DNA of 64,000 nt from Schistosoma haematobium (GCF_000699445.3 NC_067196.1:93189364-93253363), one strand, 5' to 3'. Counted from the first letter of the stretch, positions 11,486-25,560 are shown. Translations and numbers: made by a program. Notes: generated by a model from the sequence alone, not told the origin.

Positions 11486-11671
11486 ACTCCGCCTGTAGCT
11501 CTTATAGGGTTGCTGCCGGTCCCAAGCCCGGGTAAAGGAGGAGGTTTGGGCATGGGGTTAGCGTCCCCATCCCGTAGAGAACTAACTCGCTAAAAAACGC
11601 TTAGCAGAAAAAATAATTCAAACCATTTTAACTCTGCCCTGGGAGTTAGGAGGTCTTCATTTAGAAGAATT

Positions 11672-12997
11672 ATGACGCTTCATGGTGAAAGCCGAGCTCC
11701 TTCAGAAGCCACGAGGCCGATGCTCCTTCTAACAACCAGAGCAAACATTTTTATAGGTACATGGAACGTTCGAACAATGTGGGAAACCGGGAAGACCAGT
11801 CAAATATCAATGGAAATGAGGAGATACAACTTAGCAGTACTGGGAATCAGCGAAACCCACTGCACCCAAGCTGGACAGAAAAGGCTAGCTACGGGAGAGA
11901 TGCTGCTATACTCCGGTCACGAAGAGGAAAATGCTCCACACACTCAGGGAGTCGCTCTTATGTTGTCCAAAGTAGCACGAAATGCACTTGTAGGATGGGA
12001 ATCTCACGGATCCAGAATCATCAAAGCATCATTCAAAACAAAGAAGGAGGGGATCTTAATGAATATTATCCAATGTTATGCACCCACCAATGATAGCAAC
12101 GACGACATTAAAGATCAGTTCTACGAGCGGCTGCAGTCAATCATTGAGAAATGCCCAAGAAAGGACCTAACTATTCTGATGGGAGATCTAAATGCCAAAG
12201 TCGGAATAGACAACACTGGATATGAAGATATTATGGGACAACATGGACTGGGAGAGAGGAACGAAAATGGAGAAAGATTTGCAAATCTATGTGCATTCAA
12301 CAAATTGGTCATAGGCAGCACAATATTTCCACACAAGCGTATACACAAGGCTACATGGATCTCACCGGACCACACTACAGAGAACCAAATAGATCATATT
12401 TGCATCAACAAAAAATTCCGAAGGACAATGGAAGATGTGAGAACCAGGAGAGGTGTTGACATAGCTTCAGATCACCACCTAGTTGTAACCAACTTAAAAC
12501 TGAAGCTAAAAAAGAACTGGACAAGTGGACAAACAGCACCACAAAGGTTCAATACAGCCTTCCTTCGAGATACTGACAAAATCAATAAATTCAAGATAGC
12601 TCTCAACAACAGGTTCCAAGCCTTTCAAGATCTACTGAAGGAAGAAGAAACTACTATGGAGGACAATTGGAAAGGCATCAAGGAAGCATTAACTTCAACG
12701 TGTCATGAGGTTCTCGGTCTAAAGAAATACCATCATGAGGAGTGGATCTCTACAGAAACACTGGACAAGATCAAAGAAAGGAAGAACAAGAAGGCAGCAA
12801 TAAACAACAGCCGAACACGAGCAGAGAAAGTCCAAGCACAAGCTGAATACATTGAAGCAAACAAACAAGTGAGGAGGAGCATTAGAGCCGACAAGAAGAA
12901 ATACGTTGAAGAACTAGCAACGACGGCAGAAAAAGCTGCTAGAGAAGGAAATATGAAACAACTATTCGATACAACGAAGAAACTAGCAGGGAAATAA
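11672..12997 (+). pseudogene. RTE-I endonuclease region
   Basis: A 441-codon open stretch encoding the APE-like endonuclease that nicks target DNA for target-primed reverse transcription. Visible motifs: GTWNVRTMWETGK near the start, ISETHC, QCYAPTN, GDLNAKVG at 12182-12205 and ASDHHLVV near 12464 carrying the catalytic Asp-His pair. The Lys/Arg-rich region after about residue 340 links to the RT. A TAA at 12995 replaces a sense codon: the related copy at 59788 keeps a different base here. The endonuclease part alone looks intact, but it is cut off from its RT. Confidence 0.9.
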
Positions 12998-13084
12998 AGT
13001 AAACCAGAGGGATCCGTCAAAAACGAAGAAGGCAGGCAAATCACTGAAATTCAACAACAGCGGAACAGATGGGTAGAGTACTTC

Positions 13085-14660
<1,576 letters not shown>

Positions 14661-14683
14661 AGGCGTAAGTAAGTAAGTAAGTA

Positions 14684-14696
14684 ACATGCACACGAA
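14684..14696 (+). repeat. right target-site duplication of RTE-I copy
   Basis: An exact repeat of 11473-11485 (ACATGCACACGAA), abutting the tetranucleotide tail. Confidence 0.9.
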
Positions 14697-15184
14697 GCTA
14701 ATGTTAACAAGTCAGAAGGATAATTATGCACATATAAGAAAATAAATGAGTCATCGAACGGTCTTAGCAACTAACATTTGAACCGGTAAGAAAGATATCC
14801 ATGAAGTCTGTAATACTAAAAGGATGAAAAATTGTTAATAACCTGATTACAGTCTTTCAAAAAAGTTTATTGAAGGGCTTCAAAAATTAAACGTATTAAA
14901 CTTAAGTGTAGGTGAGGTATTATGCTCTAAGTAATTCTGGAGCTCAATTTTAATCAGTAAAAGAAACTAAAATCAAATTTAAATGTCCTCATAAACGTCT
15001 GTCACAATGGTAATAAATATAAAATACTAGCGTATGAACGTTGCTTTGGAAAAGCACAAACAGTATACTTGCTTATGATGGTAAAGAACTCAAAACTTCT
15101 TAACAGAAAAAACCTGGAACTATTAATCAAGGTAATGGGTTTCACTACAATCAGCTTATGACTTAATATCAAATTTCCAACGAG
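14697..15184. other. unassigned AT-rich DNA
   Basis: No gene or recognisable repeat between the RTE copy and the solo LTR. Confidence 0.45.
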
Positions 15185-15188
15185 ATAC

Positions 15189-15465
15189 TGTGGTGTGTGC
15201 TACTGGTGTCTACAGATCTACGCAGTATGTGTTATCACTTGGAAGTGAAATGGCTGGCGACAGAAGGTTGAGAAGATCGAAGAGAAGAGAACGAGAACAG
15301 AGAATGATTGGTGTGGAAAAAAGGGAACAATGAAGTCTGAGACCATTGATTGCCATTTAGTAAATGGAGTATTTACTGTATGTTTCTCAGATTTAACTGA
15401 GACATTCTGTAATTTTGTGTTCAAATGAATTCGGTTGTCCTACTTGTTTGTTTCCGTTCACTACA
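15189..15465 (+). mobile_element. solo LTR, family 1
   Basis: A 277-bp sequence starting TGTGGTGTGTGCTAC and ending CACTACA (TG...CA), flanked by the direct repeat ATAC at 15185-15188 and 15466-15469. A second member occurs at 57164-57476, sharing ATTCGGTTGTC, TTCACTA and a GGCGACAGAAG/GGCAGCAGAAG block. No gag-pol frames are adjacent, so this is a solo LTR left by LTR-LTR recombination. Length and 4-bp duplication fit Gypsy-type elements such as schistosome Boudicca; that family name is only a suggestion. Confidence 0.8.
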
Positions 15466-15469
15466 ATAC

Positions 15470-15874
15470 TTTTTATTCATAATGGACACTCCTTTATTCA
15501 TCAGCTTGTTCCTAAAACATCAAATGAAATTACCCGAGCATTTTAATAGGAATCTACATAAATCATAGTCTTATAACCCAGTACATATTTGTAAATTTAG
15601 CGACCCTTATATGTGAGAGCCATAGTAGCATGGATAGCACTGGTATAAAATTTGTGTAATAATACAAAGCGTACGTCTTTTTTCAGTTTAGTCTGTTGGT
15701 TTCCCGTCACAATCATTAATTTGAATGATAAGAACATGGACATCATTTCACTAACATAATTATATTTGGGTTTTATGTAATTTTACAAGCTTGCAACTAG
15801 CAGAATAGACTATTTCTTCTTATTTGAGGAGTATACTACATCATTTACTACGTTCCGCTACGTTTTGATAGCCT
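15470..15874. other. unassigned AT-rich DNA
   Basis: Nothing recognised. Confidence 0.45.
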
Positions 15875-16970
15875 ATGTGAAGGAGGAGGGTTGGACGTGG
15901 GGTTGGCAAACCCATCCTACAGAAACCAACCCTGCTAAAAAAACACCAGCCAGAACAAACAAATTCGGAAGTCAAGAAGCCGATGCCTTTCCTAACAACA
16001 ACAATAATCACTATAACTACATGGGATGTCAGGACAATGTGGGAGACTGGGAGGACCAGTCAAATAGTTATGAGGATGAAGTGATACAGCTTGGTGGTGT
16101 TCGTTATAAGGGAAACCCATCGGACCCAATCTACACAGAAAAGAATAGATACGGGAGAGATTCTGCTGTACTCCAGTCACGAAGAGAAAAATTCTCCACA
16201 CTCAAAGAGTTGCTCCAAAGAAGGACGTGATGCACTCATAGGATGGGAATCTCATGGATCCGGAATCGTCAAACCATCATTCAAAACAAAGAAGGAAGGG
16301 ATCACAATGAATTTTATCCAATGTTATGCACCCACCAACGGTATCAATGACGACGATAAAGATCGCTTTAATGAGAGGCTGTAATCGATCATAGCGAAGT
16401 ACCCAGGAACGAACCTGACAATCCTGATGGGAGATCTAAACGCCAAAGTCGGAATGGACAACACCGAGTATCAAGATATCATGCAATGACATGAACTGAC
16501 TAGGAGAAAGAAACGATAATAATGAGAGATTCGCAAATTTATGTGCATTCAACAAAATGGTTATAGGTGACACAATATTCCCAAACAAACGCATAGACAA
16601 AGCTACATGAATGTCACTGGATCGCACTACAGTGAATGAAATCGATCATATTCGCATCACTAAAAAATTCACAAAGTCAATGGAAGAGGTGAGAACAAGG
16701 AGTGGAACTAAAATAGCTTCAGATCACCATCTACCTGGTGGTTCTCAAGAGGAAAGCTGATGCTAAAGAAGCAGTGGACAAACAACATTACAAAGGTTCA
16801 ATACAGACTGGTGATAAAATTAACAAATTGAAGATAACTCTCTACAACAGGTTCCAAGCCGTACAAGATCTACTGAAAGAAGAAGAAACTACTATGGAGA
16901 AAGACTGTAAAACGATCAAAGAAACCTAAACTTTGAAGTTCCAAGAGATGTGGGGCTCAAATAAGCATCC
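15875..16970 (+). mobile_element. RTE-I fragment, endonuclease part only, 3'-truncated
   Basis: Follows the full-length element from the 5' UTR (GAAGGAGGAGGGTTGGA near 15878) through the endonuclease: FKTKKEG, QCYAPTNG, GDLNAKVG near 16430, ASDHHL near 16720, then LLKEEETTME near 16880. It stops near 16970, where the RT linker should begin. About 110 bp of 5' UTR are also missing. Many stops and frameshifts make it non-functional. Lacking the 3' end, it cannot be a simple 5'-truncated insertion. Confidence 0.85.
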
Positions 16971-17215
16971 GGAGTTTTACAGAAGGAACTGAAGTTAATG
17001 AACCAACTACTACCTGTTTATGTAAATATCATTGTTTCCACTGGGTTTTGATTAAATTTATTTTGCTCAAAATTTGAATTTGCTTCTTGGTAATTTTGAT
17101 CTTAAACATTTCATTTTGACACCTTTGAATATTTATTTTGGAAAGTTTTCTATGAAAACCTAAAAATTAAAAGCTTTTTGTGGAATTTTATTAGAACAAT
17201 GTAATTGGTTTGATT

Positions 17216-17345
17216 ACTTTCAATCTGATTAAAATTAAAAACATTCAAATCAACGACGATGAGCTGATGATATCCTTTGATGTAACAGCGTTATTCACCT
17301 CCATTGGATTGATTACTCTCAATCTACGAATAAATTTTTGGTACC
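17216..17345 (+). mobile_element. Penelope-like element RT scrap
   Basis: The plus strand reads FNLIKIKNIQIN, then DDELMISFDVTALFTSIGL. The SFDV-x-x-LFTSI pattern is the first catalytic Asp block of Penelope-type reverse transcriptases. Only about 43 codons remain, so the call rests on one motif. Confidence 0.5.
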
Positions 17346-17649
17346 TGAATTTTAACTTTATTTTCTTATAATTTTTATCGTTAGTTGCGTGTGTATCATT
17401 CTTGTTAGTAAATGCATTATCAAATATTATATTTTTTATACAGTGTCGAATTCTCAACACAAAGTATTACAACGAGTTTCTTTTGCAAATGGAAAGAAAA
17501 AAATCGGAATTAAATTAAACAGCCGACAACTCCACACACATATATACATGAATTAGATAGACAAACTACCTGGAATTAAATGAACTATTCGAGTCTGGAC
17601 AACGTTTTAAATCAGAAACATTTTTAAGAATACAAATTACTGACTAGGT
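17346..17649. other. unassigned AT-rich DNA
   Basis: Nothing recognised beyond low-complexity AT sequence. Confidence 0.4.
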
Positions 17650-19960
17650 CAGCTCTAAAAATCAGTTTGTCATATATTATATTTGCTAGATAAGGTATTG
17701 TAGAGGTTTTATATATTTACTTGCGTGCATGGATTCTAAGGTATTGACGTCTCGTTCTACCAGAAAATATGCAAGGAGAAAGATAAGAGTGAAGGGAATG
17801 GTTATTATCTGATAAAATAACACCTGCCAGGAGTTTGCATGACTTTAGTGTGTCTATCCACAACCATATTAATTATGACCTTGCTAACTGCCTTCAGTAC
17901 TCTCCGCAATACAGCAAAGCCTTTTCTCAAAAGCACGGGAAAGAATAATGGAGGACAGTAAAGAATAATAGGTAATATGCAAGAATTGACAAATTGTAAG
18001 GGTAAATGACGAGTAATCTTAAGAGCATGTAGTCTTTATGTAGTAAGTCAGACGGAAAACCTTCTTCGATAACAATAAAACGTGAGAAGACCGAGACAGA
18101 TCAGAGGAAAAGGTAACATCAAGGTAATCGACCTTCGACATTGTGTTTATCAAAGAGTCTCCAATGGCACAAGCATTATGGGATCTCAAAATGGTGTTTA
18201 GATGCCATCCATGTCTCATGCTAAAGTTAACAGCTTGACATTTAGACGGATTAAGTATGAGACCATTATCAACAGACCAACAATCAATACGGGACAAAAA
18301 CTCATTCATTCCTATGGGATATAAAGAGGAAGAGATAGGCATACATACAGTGAGATCATCTGCATATTTTACAAAAGTGATTTCTGTGGAAGATAGCAGA
18401 TTATGCAGAAAAAAAGGGAAAAGAGGAGGTGAAAGAACAGCTCCTTGTGGTACACCTTCATGAGACAGTAGAGACTTTGAACACTTTCCTCCAAATACAG
18501 TGTACTGTTACCTTCCAGGGAGGTAGGAACATAGCCAGTTGGTTATCCAGCTGTCAATGTTGACGCTGATTAACTTGTTAAGTAAACTGTCATAACGTGT
18601 GACCACCGATTATAGCGCAGAGTATTATCGATCGGACCAAATACGCGCAAACACGTAAGAACGGCCTAGAGTTCTGATTGGTCCCGCTTTCCTGTCTAGC
18701 CCAGCCAGTTGAGTCCAGAACGCAAGTCTCAGCCTCTGAGATATGAATCGTCATATTTCAAACATACTCTGTTTATATACCAATCATGCAGACCACATAG
18801 TACCATAAAATAGAAAATAACATTTGACACGTGAAATAAATATTGACCAATAGGAAAATGATACCATCTCAAGTCCAAGAATAGCATTAAACTTAAAAGA
18901 ATAACTTTTGGGATATTTTCCTGAATATCCCAACATAAACGTTGTCTTGGTATAGAATCAAAGGCTTAAGTATAGTCCAGAAAAGCGCATCGAACATACT
19001 TCTTACCCTTTTTTAAGTTGAACACTATATTGTGATGAATAGCAACAGCATCTAAGGTGCCTCTTTTGCATCTGTAAGCAAACTGATACGGATCAATATG
19101 CTCTTTTATCACGAGCTGAGGTGGAAGTATTAATAATTTTTCCATTGTTTTGAGGAAAGGTGAAGTTATTGCAATAGGTTTAAATTTCTCATCCTTATCA
19201 CCAGATACTTTCTTGGGTGCAGGGATTATCTTCATCTTTCTCCACATTTTCGGTATGAGATTAGATGAGAAAGATCCGTCAAAGATAGTCGTGAATGGAT
19301 AACATAAGACGTCAGCACATTTTTTTAAAAAGGAGGTTTGGGATACCATCAGGTCCAAAACATCGGGATGGATAAAGTGACTGAAGACATTTTCGGACAT
19401 CACTTTCAGTGTAATTAGGAACACAGCTATTATTTAAACCTGTGGATGAATAGAGCATTACATCAGATGACTGACGTACAAAAGACTTAATTAAATCACA
19501 CACATTCAGCTGGTTATCGCTTCTTATCTGTCGGCCACCTGTAAGTTCTTTAAAGAGTTAACATATACTTGGAGAGTTTTTGAAAGACAAGAGTTCTTGA
19601 GTAAACATAGAGTTCAGACGTCTAATCTCTGGGTTTATCAGACCATTTAGCTTACGAACTACATTAGAGTTTTTCTCATTGTACATTTTTTCCTTGCAAC
19701 CTCCGTAGTCGTTTCAGATGTGAAAATGTAAGTATCAAAACTTACAAAAATGGTTTCAGTGGGACAACAAATATCAAAACAGAATTCAAGGAAACAAGTG
19801 ATAACATCAGTAGTGATTTCCAGTGAATAAACTGTAAATAATTCCCAGTTAGTTGTATGAAATATGTTTTTCAGATTTCGGATATTTTCTTCTGAGTAAC
19901 TCCTATATTTGACTTTCTTGCTTTGATGTTAGAGTGTGAGGATTCCGACATAAACCAATA
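17650..19960 (-). mobile_element. CR1-like (SR1-type) non-LTR retrotransposon, split by solo LTR
   Basis: The minus strand encodes in order: a linker (YSEENIRNLKNIFHTTNWE near 19880), RRLNSMFTQELLSFKNSPS, RCFGPDGIPNLLF, FKPIAITSPFLKTMEKLL, DPYQFAYRCKRGTLDA, FLDYT, AFDSIPRQRL, then after the inserted LTR LNKLISVNIDSWITNWL, GVPQGAVLSPPLF, KYADDLTVCMP (YADD at 18366-18355), and a C-terminal SGRTRRQYLRIHARKY near 17720. The order fits the CR1 clade, and S. mansoni SR1 is the obvious comparison. Frameshifts and stops (for example after FLDYT and after YLPGR) mark it as dead. The endonuclease is not seen. Confidence 0.85.
18588..18935 (-). mobile_element. 348-bp solo LTR, family 2, inserted in the CR1 RT
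   Basis: TG...CA ends with the 5-bp duplication TAAAC at 18583-18587 and 18936-18940. Taking out the insert and one TAAAC joins the RT frame exactly (RQRL to LNKLIS). On the minus strand it has CCAAT-like boxes (ATTGGT) and a TATA box (TATATAAAC near 18782-18774), suggesting its promoter reads leftward. One end forms a hairpin: TTGGGATATT pairs with AATATCCCAA at 18909-18933. No internal coding region remains. Confidence 0.88.
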
Positions 19961-20390
19961 ACATTCGGTACTTTGCATCATGTTATAAAGAAAAATTCGA
20001 AATAACTCGTCATCCTTATGTAGAAACAAATATGCAAATGTCGTAACAACAGTTGATTAGTGAATTCAACCTGGTCAATTGAAAGTCATAATCATATTTT
20101 AATAACATGTATTTGACATAATGATTGTTATCAATGAAAATTCAACAGAGTAATTAAACATATTGATGTGAGTATTAAAGAAAAATACAGTTGAATGTTA
20201 TTTACTTATGTTATGTTAATCAAGAACACATCAAATTTTTAATTAAAATGAACAAGAGTGTATAAAAGTTTTAATCTATTTGAATGTAGATTGATATAAT
20301 ATCCTTCAAATTGTTGATTTCAGTTATATCTTTACCTGTAAATAAAAGTAACGAAATCATCTTTTAAACATGAGAACCTTTCAACAAAGT
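19961..20390. other. unassigned AT-rich DNA
   Basis: Nothing recognised. Confidence 0.4.
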
Positions 20391-21728
20391 TTTTACTTAC
20401 GTAAGTAACAACATTCGTGTGTTACCCCGAGGGAGCAAAGGCTAGCGACCAGAATTCTCCAACCCACTCTGTCCTGGGCCTTCTTTTCTAATTCCTTCCA
20501 ATTCTTGTTCATTTTTCTCATGTCTATCTCTATTTCCTGGCTTAATATGTTCTTTGGTCTTCTTCATTTCCTTTGCACTTGAAGATTCCAAGTTAGGGTT
20601 TACTTGTGACGCGGTTGATTGCTTTCCTCAATGTGTGTCCTATCCACTTCCAGTGCTTCTTCATAATTTCTTCCTCCGCTTGGAACTGGTTTGTTCTCTC
20701 CCATAGTTGGTTGTTGCTAATAGTGTCCGGCCAACGGATACGAAGTATGTTTCGTAAACAACTGTTAATAAACACTTGTATTTTCTGGATGATGGCTTTC
20801 GTAGTTCTCCAAGTTTCCGCATCATACAGTAGAACTGTCTTGACATTTGTATTGGAAATCCCGACCTTGGTGTTGGTTAATAGTTGCTTTGAGTTCCAGA
20901 TGTTCTTCAGTTGTAAATATGCTGCTCTTGCTTTACCGATCCGCGCTTTCACATCTGCATCAGATCTACCCTGTTCATCAATGATGCTGCCCAAATATGT
21001 AAAGGTTTTTACATCTTCCAAATCTTCTCCGTCAATTGTGACTGGGTTGTTGCATGCTGTGTTGTATCGGAGAATCTTGCTTTTCTCTTTGTGTATATTG
21101 AGACCTACTGCTGCTTCTGAGACTGCTGCCACACTGTTTGTCTTCTCCTGCATTTGTTGTTGCGTTTGGGATAGAAGGGCCAGATCATCTGCGAAGTCCA
21201 GACCGTCCAACTGCATCCTAGATGTCCACTGTATCCCCTGCTTCCCTTTAGATGCTGACGTCTTCATGATCCAGTCGATCACCAGGAGAAAGAGAAAGGG
21301 TGAGAGTAAGCAACCTTGCTTGACACCGGTCTTTACTTCGAACACGTCTGTGAGCTGTTCTCTATGCACGATTTTGCACTTCAATCCATCTTAGGAATTC
21401 CGTACGATATTGTCTATCTTCTCGGACACGCCGCGGAGTCAAAGAAGCTTCCATAGTGTTGTCTTGTTCACGCTATCAAATGCTTTCTCGTAATTATTGA
21501 ACTTGATATAGAGTGATGAGTTCCATGTAGTTGATTGTTCCACAATGATTCGTAGTGTTGCGATTTGTCTTTACAAGATCTAACCTTACGTAATCCAGTC
21601 TGTTGATCTTGAAGTTGGGCTTCTACGGAATCCTTCTTCCTGTTTAACAACACCTTTTTAAAGACTTTTCCTGGTATTGAGAGAATAGTGATGCCTCTGT
21701 AATTCACACACTTGCTGAGATCGTCAAC
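20391..21728 (-). mobile_element. RTE-I copy, 5'-truncated, RT region
   Basis: The minus strand begins abruptly at LSKCVNYRGI and runs to the 3' end with tail TTACTTACGTAAGTAA near 20408-20391. Preserved blocks: [81 protein letters not shown] 263-codon stretch (21384-20593) is open from before GCLLSPF to past the FADD box; upstream frames are broken. It is a typical 5'-truncated insertion. Confidence 0.88.
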
Positions 21729-22847
21729 ATCGATCAGGAGGTCCGTGGTTACAACATAGTACTGGACAATTAATACAATAATTTAAATTGTGTTTAAAAT
21801 GCTTGAGTTGGTTAAGTTCGTCGTGCTATTCAGAGTTATTTATTTATAATCACAAACAATTAATGGCAATACGTAATTAAAAAACTTTCATAAATGCTCT
21901 ATCACAAAAGTAATAATTGATATCTGAAGTGCATTGTCCCAGTCAGAGTTGAAACATTAACACTAAACATGGCAATATATTATAATGTTACTCTAACAAA
22001 ACAGATACGTAAACTAAAATGAAACAGATGGTTATGTATGCTCTCAGACATGTCCCGCTTATTCTTTCTCTCAAAGATCCTGTGTAGGACAGTGAACAAA
22101 ACGAAATCAACTTCATCCCCAATCGTGCTACGTTGAAATGTCAGATACTGAGAGAGCAATGATGAAAAGTAAAATCTTCAATCCTCATTGCATATAAAAA
22201 TGTGGAAAGTAGGTGAAAAATTTCATTCACGAAATGATATGTCCGAATTTACGCAGAATGAAAATAATAAAAATCATGATTTTTTGAATTAAACGTGACA
22301 TGATTGGTATAAAGATGAAATAGATGAACTGAGTGGGAAATTTACCGTTCTTTTTTAGTTTCCGGTCCGTTTAAAACCATTTCTAAAATATAAATTTGAG
22401 TAATGAGTCAAACTGAAGAGGCTAAACAAAACTGGCATTCATTGAATAAATCAACAGAAGGCAGTAAAATATTGAAAACCATTCCCTTCAAATAAAATAT
22501 CGTGGAAACTTTCCGAATGGTCTGGACAAGCAACAAACTATGTGTGATACAGGCTGAATAACTAACTCGTGTTGTTTTAAACTAAGCATGTTTCCAAAAG
22601 CTAACAGAATGATAATAAGCACTCTCGGACCTAAAACAACTATTTTCTGTACGTAAACTTTCGTTTAAGGAGTGTGTTTCTAATCGTCACACTAGCTTAT
22701 CTGTTTAGGATTCGGTTGTTGAATAGTCCTGAGAAACCAGTCAGTAGTTAGAAAGTCATTATCAAGATTACCACCAACGTATGTATCAGTAAAAACCATT
22801 TCATTAATGAAGGTTATAAAGCAAAACATAGTGGTGAGCTCAAGGTT
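21729..22847. other. unassigned AT-rich DNA
   Basis: No gene or named repeat recognised. Confidence 0.4.
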
Positions 22848-22976
22848 AATTTAAATAAAGCAAAAACAAACACTGATGCTGAATAGTATGAATTCACAAT
22901 ATGTCGAGGTTTCTCGTCAGCTGCTTATGAATTCATACTATTCTACATCAATGTTTGTTCTTGCTTTATTTAAATT
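22848..22976. repeat. 49-bp inverted repeat, hairpin-forming
   Basis: Arms 22848-22896 and 22928-22976 are complementary at 45 of 49 bases around a 31-base loop. The loop holds its own 4-bp hairpin (CGAG-GTTT-CTCG). No target duplication or coding sequence was identified. Confidence 0.9.
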
Positions 22977-24365
22977 CAAAAAGGGAACCAATTACAAGGT
23001 TAATTGTTTACATCTTACCCATATTTGTGAGTATTTGGCTTATGTTTCTTTCTTCAAGGAAAGCTTAAACAATACGGACAATACATATAAATAAATATGC
23101 AACACATACAACGTAATAAAAATATGTTAAAGAATATTCTAAATTCATTTTGATTTAACTGAAACTTTAAGGTTGTTCAAAAATTATTGTTACGAATTAA
23201 TTGTATGACTACCGGACATTCACTATGATGTTAACAATTGAGATAGAAAATAACAATTCATTTACTTAATTAAAATGTCTCAGAGTAGTGTCGAAGATTT
23301 CTGTCATTTTAGAGATCTTGAGTCCAATCAAAATTAAATATAGAAGTTGAGCTAATAGCTTACCAATAACGTGAATATAGTGTAATTATCAGTATACGGT
23401 TGTGGAGACTGTTCAGTTAAAATTGACATCATGAGTGGATCAACGTTAGACCATCACTGAAATTACAGTAATTACAAGCCTGAATCAGAAACTGTGCAAC
23501 CGAATGCTAACTAAATATTCTAATGATTCATATGCTTTTTCGGACGATAGGTGACTCCAGCAACGGCCGTAGAACAGTTTCATAAGAAGTTATAACTCAT
23601 GCATCTTCATGCAAATTCCGGAATTATGGATTTATCAATGGCAACTTTATGTAGGCGTTAGTTGCATAAACATATGAACTATATATATACAAATACTGTG
23701 CAACAGACTTGTTTTGTATATTGGTAAACCAGTAATAAAATGTAAGGTATGAGAAAAGGCTCAAACCAAAAGTTACTGAGATAAATGTAGCGACATATAA
23801 CAGTCCCTAAAAAGAGTGACTGTTATAAAGATTTATGACGATTTTCTGAGTTTAATAGTTAACATCAATTGTTGATTTGAGTGAAATAAGCATTGATACT
23901 TAAAAACACTGAGCAGTTGTTTAATCCTAATATGAATCTTCTTGATAGTGTGCATCATGAAGCGACTAATGTTAAGTCATAAGTAGAAATAAGAAACTAC
24001 TACTTATAAGCAAATATAAGCAAACTTCTGTATACGTATTTTTATAACTATGTCTTTAAAAAAAATACTAGCTAAATAAGATTTGGTGAAAGGTGAGAAT
24101 TTGTCAGGCTAATTCAAGAGGTCTAATCTACCCTCAATGTTGACATTAATTATCATAATTATACCACCGAAATACCAGCTATTGAACCTGTATATGTGAT
24201 TGAGTAACCTGTTCTCCAATTGATCATTAAAATCAAGCCATCGAAACACCGGGTCCCGATAAGTTTCATCGACGATTGCTGTCATCCCTATCAAACACCA
24301 TTTCAGGACAATACGCATTTCTCTATATTTAAATATGGAAAGAGACATATTGTGTCAGAATACTG
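22977..24365. other. unassigned DNA, one small hairpin
   Basis: No gene. A perfect 9-bp inverted repeat (ATAACAGTC at 23797-23805, GACTGTTAT at 23818-23826) encloses 12 bases. The stretch 24110-24350 has a long open minus frame without recognisable features. Confidence 0.4.
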
Positions 24366-25560
24366 ACCTGTCAGTAGGGCTAAGTTACTAAGCCACATAG
24401 AATCAAACAATCTGTTACATCTCAAAGAACACGGGTATTGCAATAAACGTTCATGCTTAACCAAATTACTAATTGCAAGAAAGCATTGGACAGCAGCACA
24501 ATATAATGGTCTGTCTCCTGGTGTGTTATTCATAGATTTTAGCAAAGCTTTTCATAAGTTTTCTCACTTAGCTCTTGTACAGAAGACCTCGAGCTTCGAT
24601 TGGACAGATGCCGTACTGGAATGTATAAGAAACTTCCTATGTGACCGATGACAGAGAGTGAGGGCGAGTGATGTACTATTTGAACGGAGGTCGGTCAAAA
24701 GTGATGTCTTCAATTCAACATCTGAGGTCTCCTACTTTTCCTTCTGTACGTCAACGAGTTACATCGATAGCTTAATTCGTCCACATTATTGTTTGCAGAT
24801 GATGTCAAAATCTGGAGAACAATACGTAGTGAGGGTGATCACTTGTGTCTACAAGCTGATCTAGACGAATTGGTTAGATAGTCTCAATGACGGGGCTGAG
24901 AAGTGAGTTGTAGAAAAGTTGTGCTCATGCGAATCGGCATTGTGATAATTGCCAGTATACTATCAACGGTGCATCGTCTCTATGTGTGCAGAAACTCAAA
25001 GACTTGAGTGTAATAGTAAGTCATAGTTTGAAAACACCAACGTTTTCAAGCGTTATGGTCGCTTTGCCGAGCATACGAATGCTTTGGCGAGGGAATTTTT
25101 CGGATTTAATATCACACCTGGAGTGCTGTATCCAAGCCGCCGGTTCATGTCCCACTAATGATACTAGCTCGCTTGAGTGTGTTCAATGTGTTAAAATAAT
25201 GTTAGTGAAGAGACTTCAAACTCCCTTATGACTAGCGCTTAAAACATCTGAACCTTTTCTCCTTTACGTATTGTAGAATGCAAGATGACCTTGTATTAGC
25301 ATTCCGTTTCATTAATAACGATGCAGGTGTTAATGTGTCTTATCTGTTTGCTAACTCTAGCACCAATAATCTTCGAGACCACACCAAATGTTTCGGGAAA
25401 CTGCGATCTCATAAACTTAAAGTGGGGTTATTTTTTCACAGAGTAGTCGATGAATGAAACGCCTTATGTATATAAGTTGTTTCAGCCTCATCATTCAACG
25501 TTTTCAACGAGAAGGTGAACCTTCAATGGAATACAAGGTGAAAGGATAAAACAGGTCCAC
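24366..25560 (+). mobile_element. second CR1/jockey-like RT copy, decayed
   Basis: The plus strand gives VSRAKLLSHIESNNLL, KEHGYCNKRSCLTKLL, GVLFIDFSKAFHKFSH, FADDVKIWRTI (FADD at 24792-24803), YTINGASSLCVQKLKDL and, near the end, FFHRVVDEWNALC-like and FNVFNEKVNLQWNT. These are RT blocks of the CR1/jockey group, from a family different from 17650-19960. Frameshifts and stops occur throughout. Confidence 0.8.

Noticed and set aside
20606..21394. 262-codon plus frame
   Set aside because: Antisense shadow of the RTE-I RT copy at 20391-21728.
20391..21728. Target-site duplication for the minus-strand RTE copy
   Set aside because: Only a 6-base TCAACA coincidence was seen and it does not abut the element ends.
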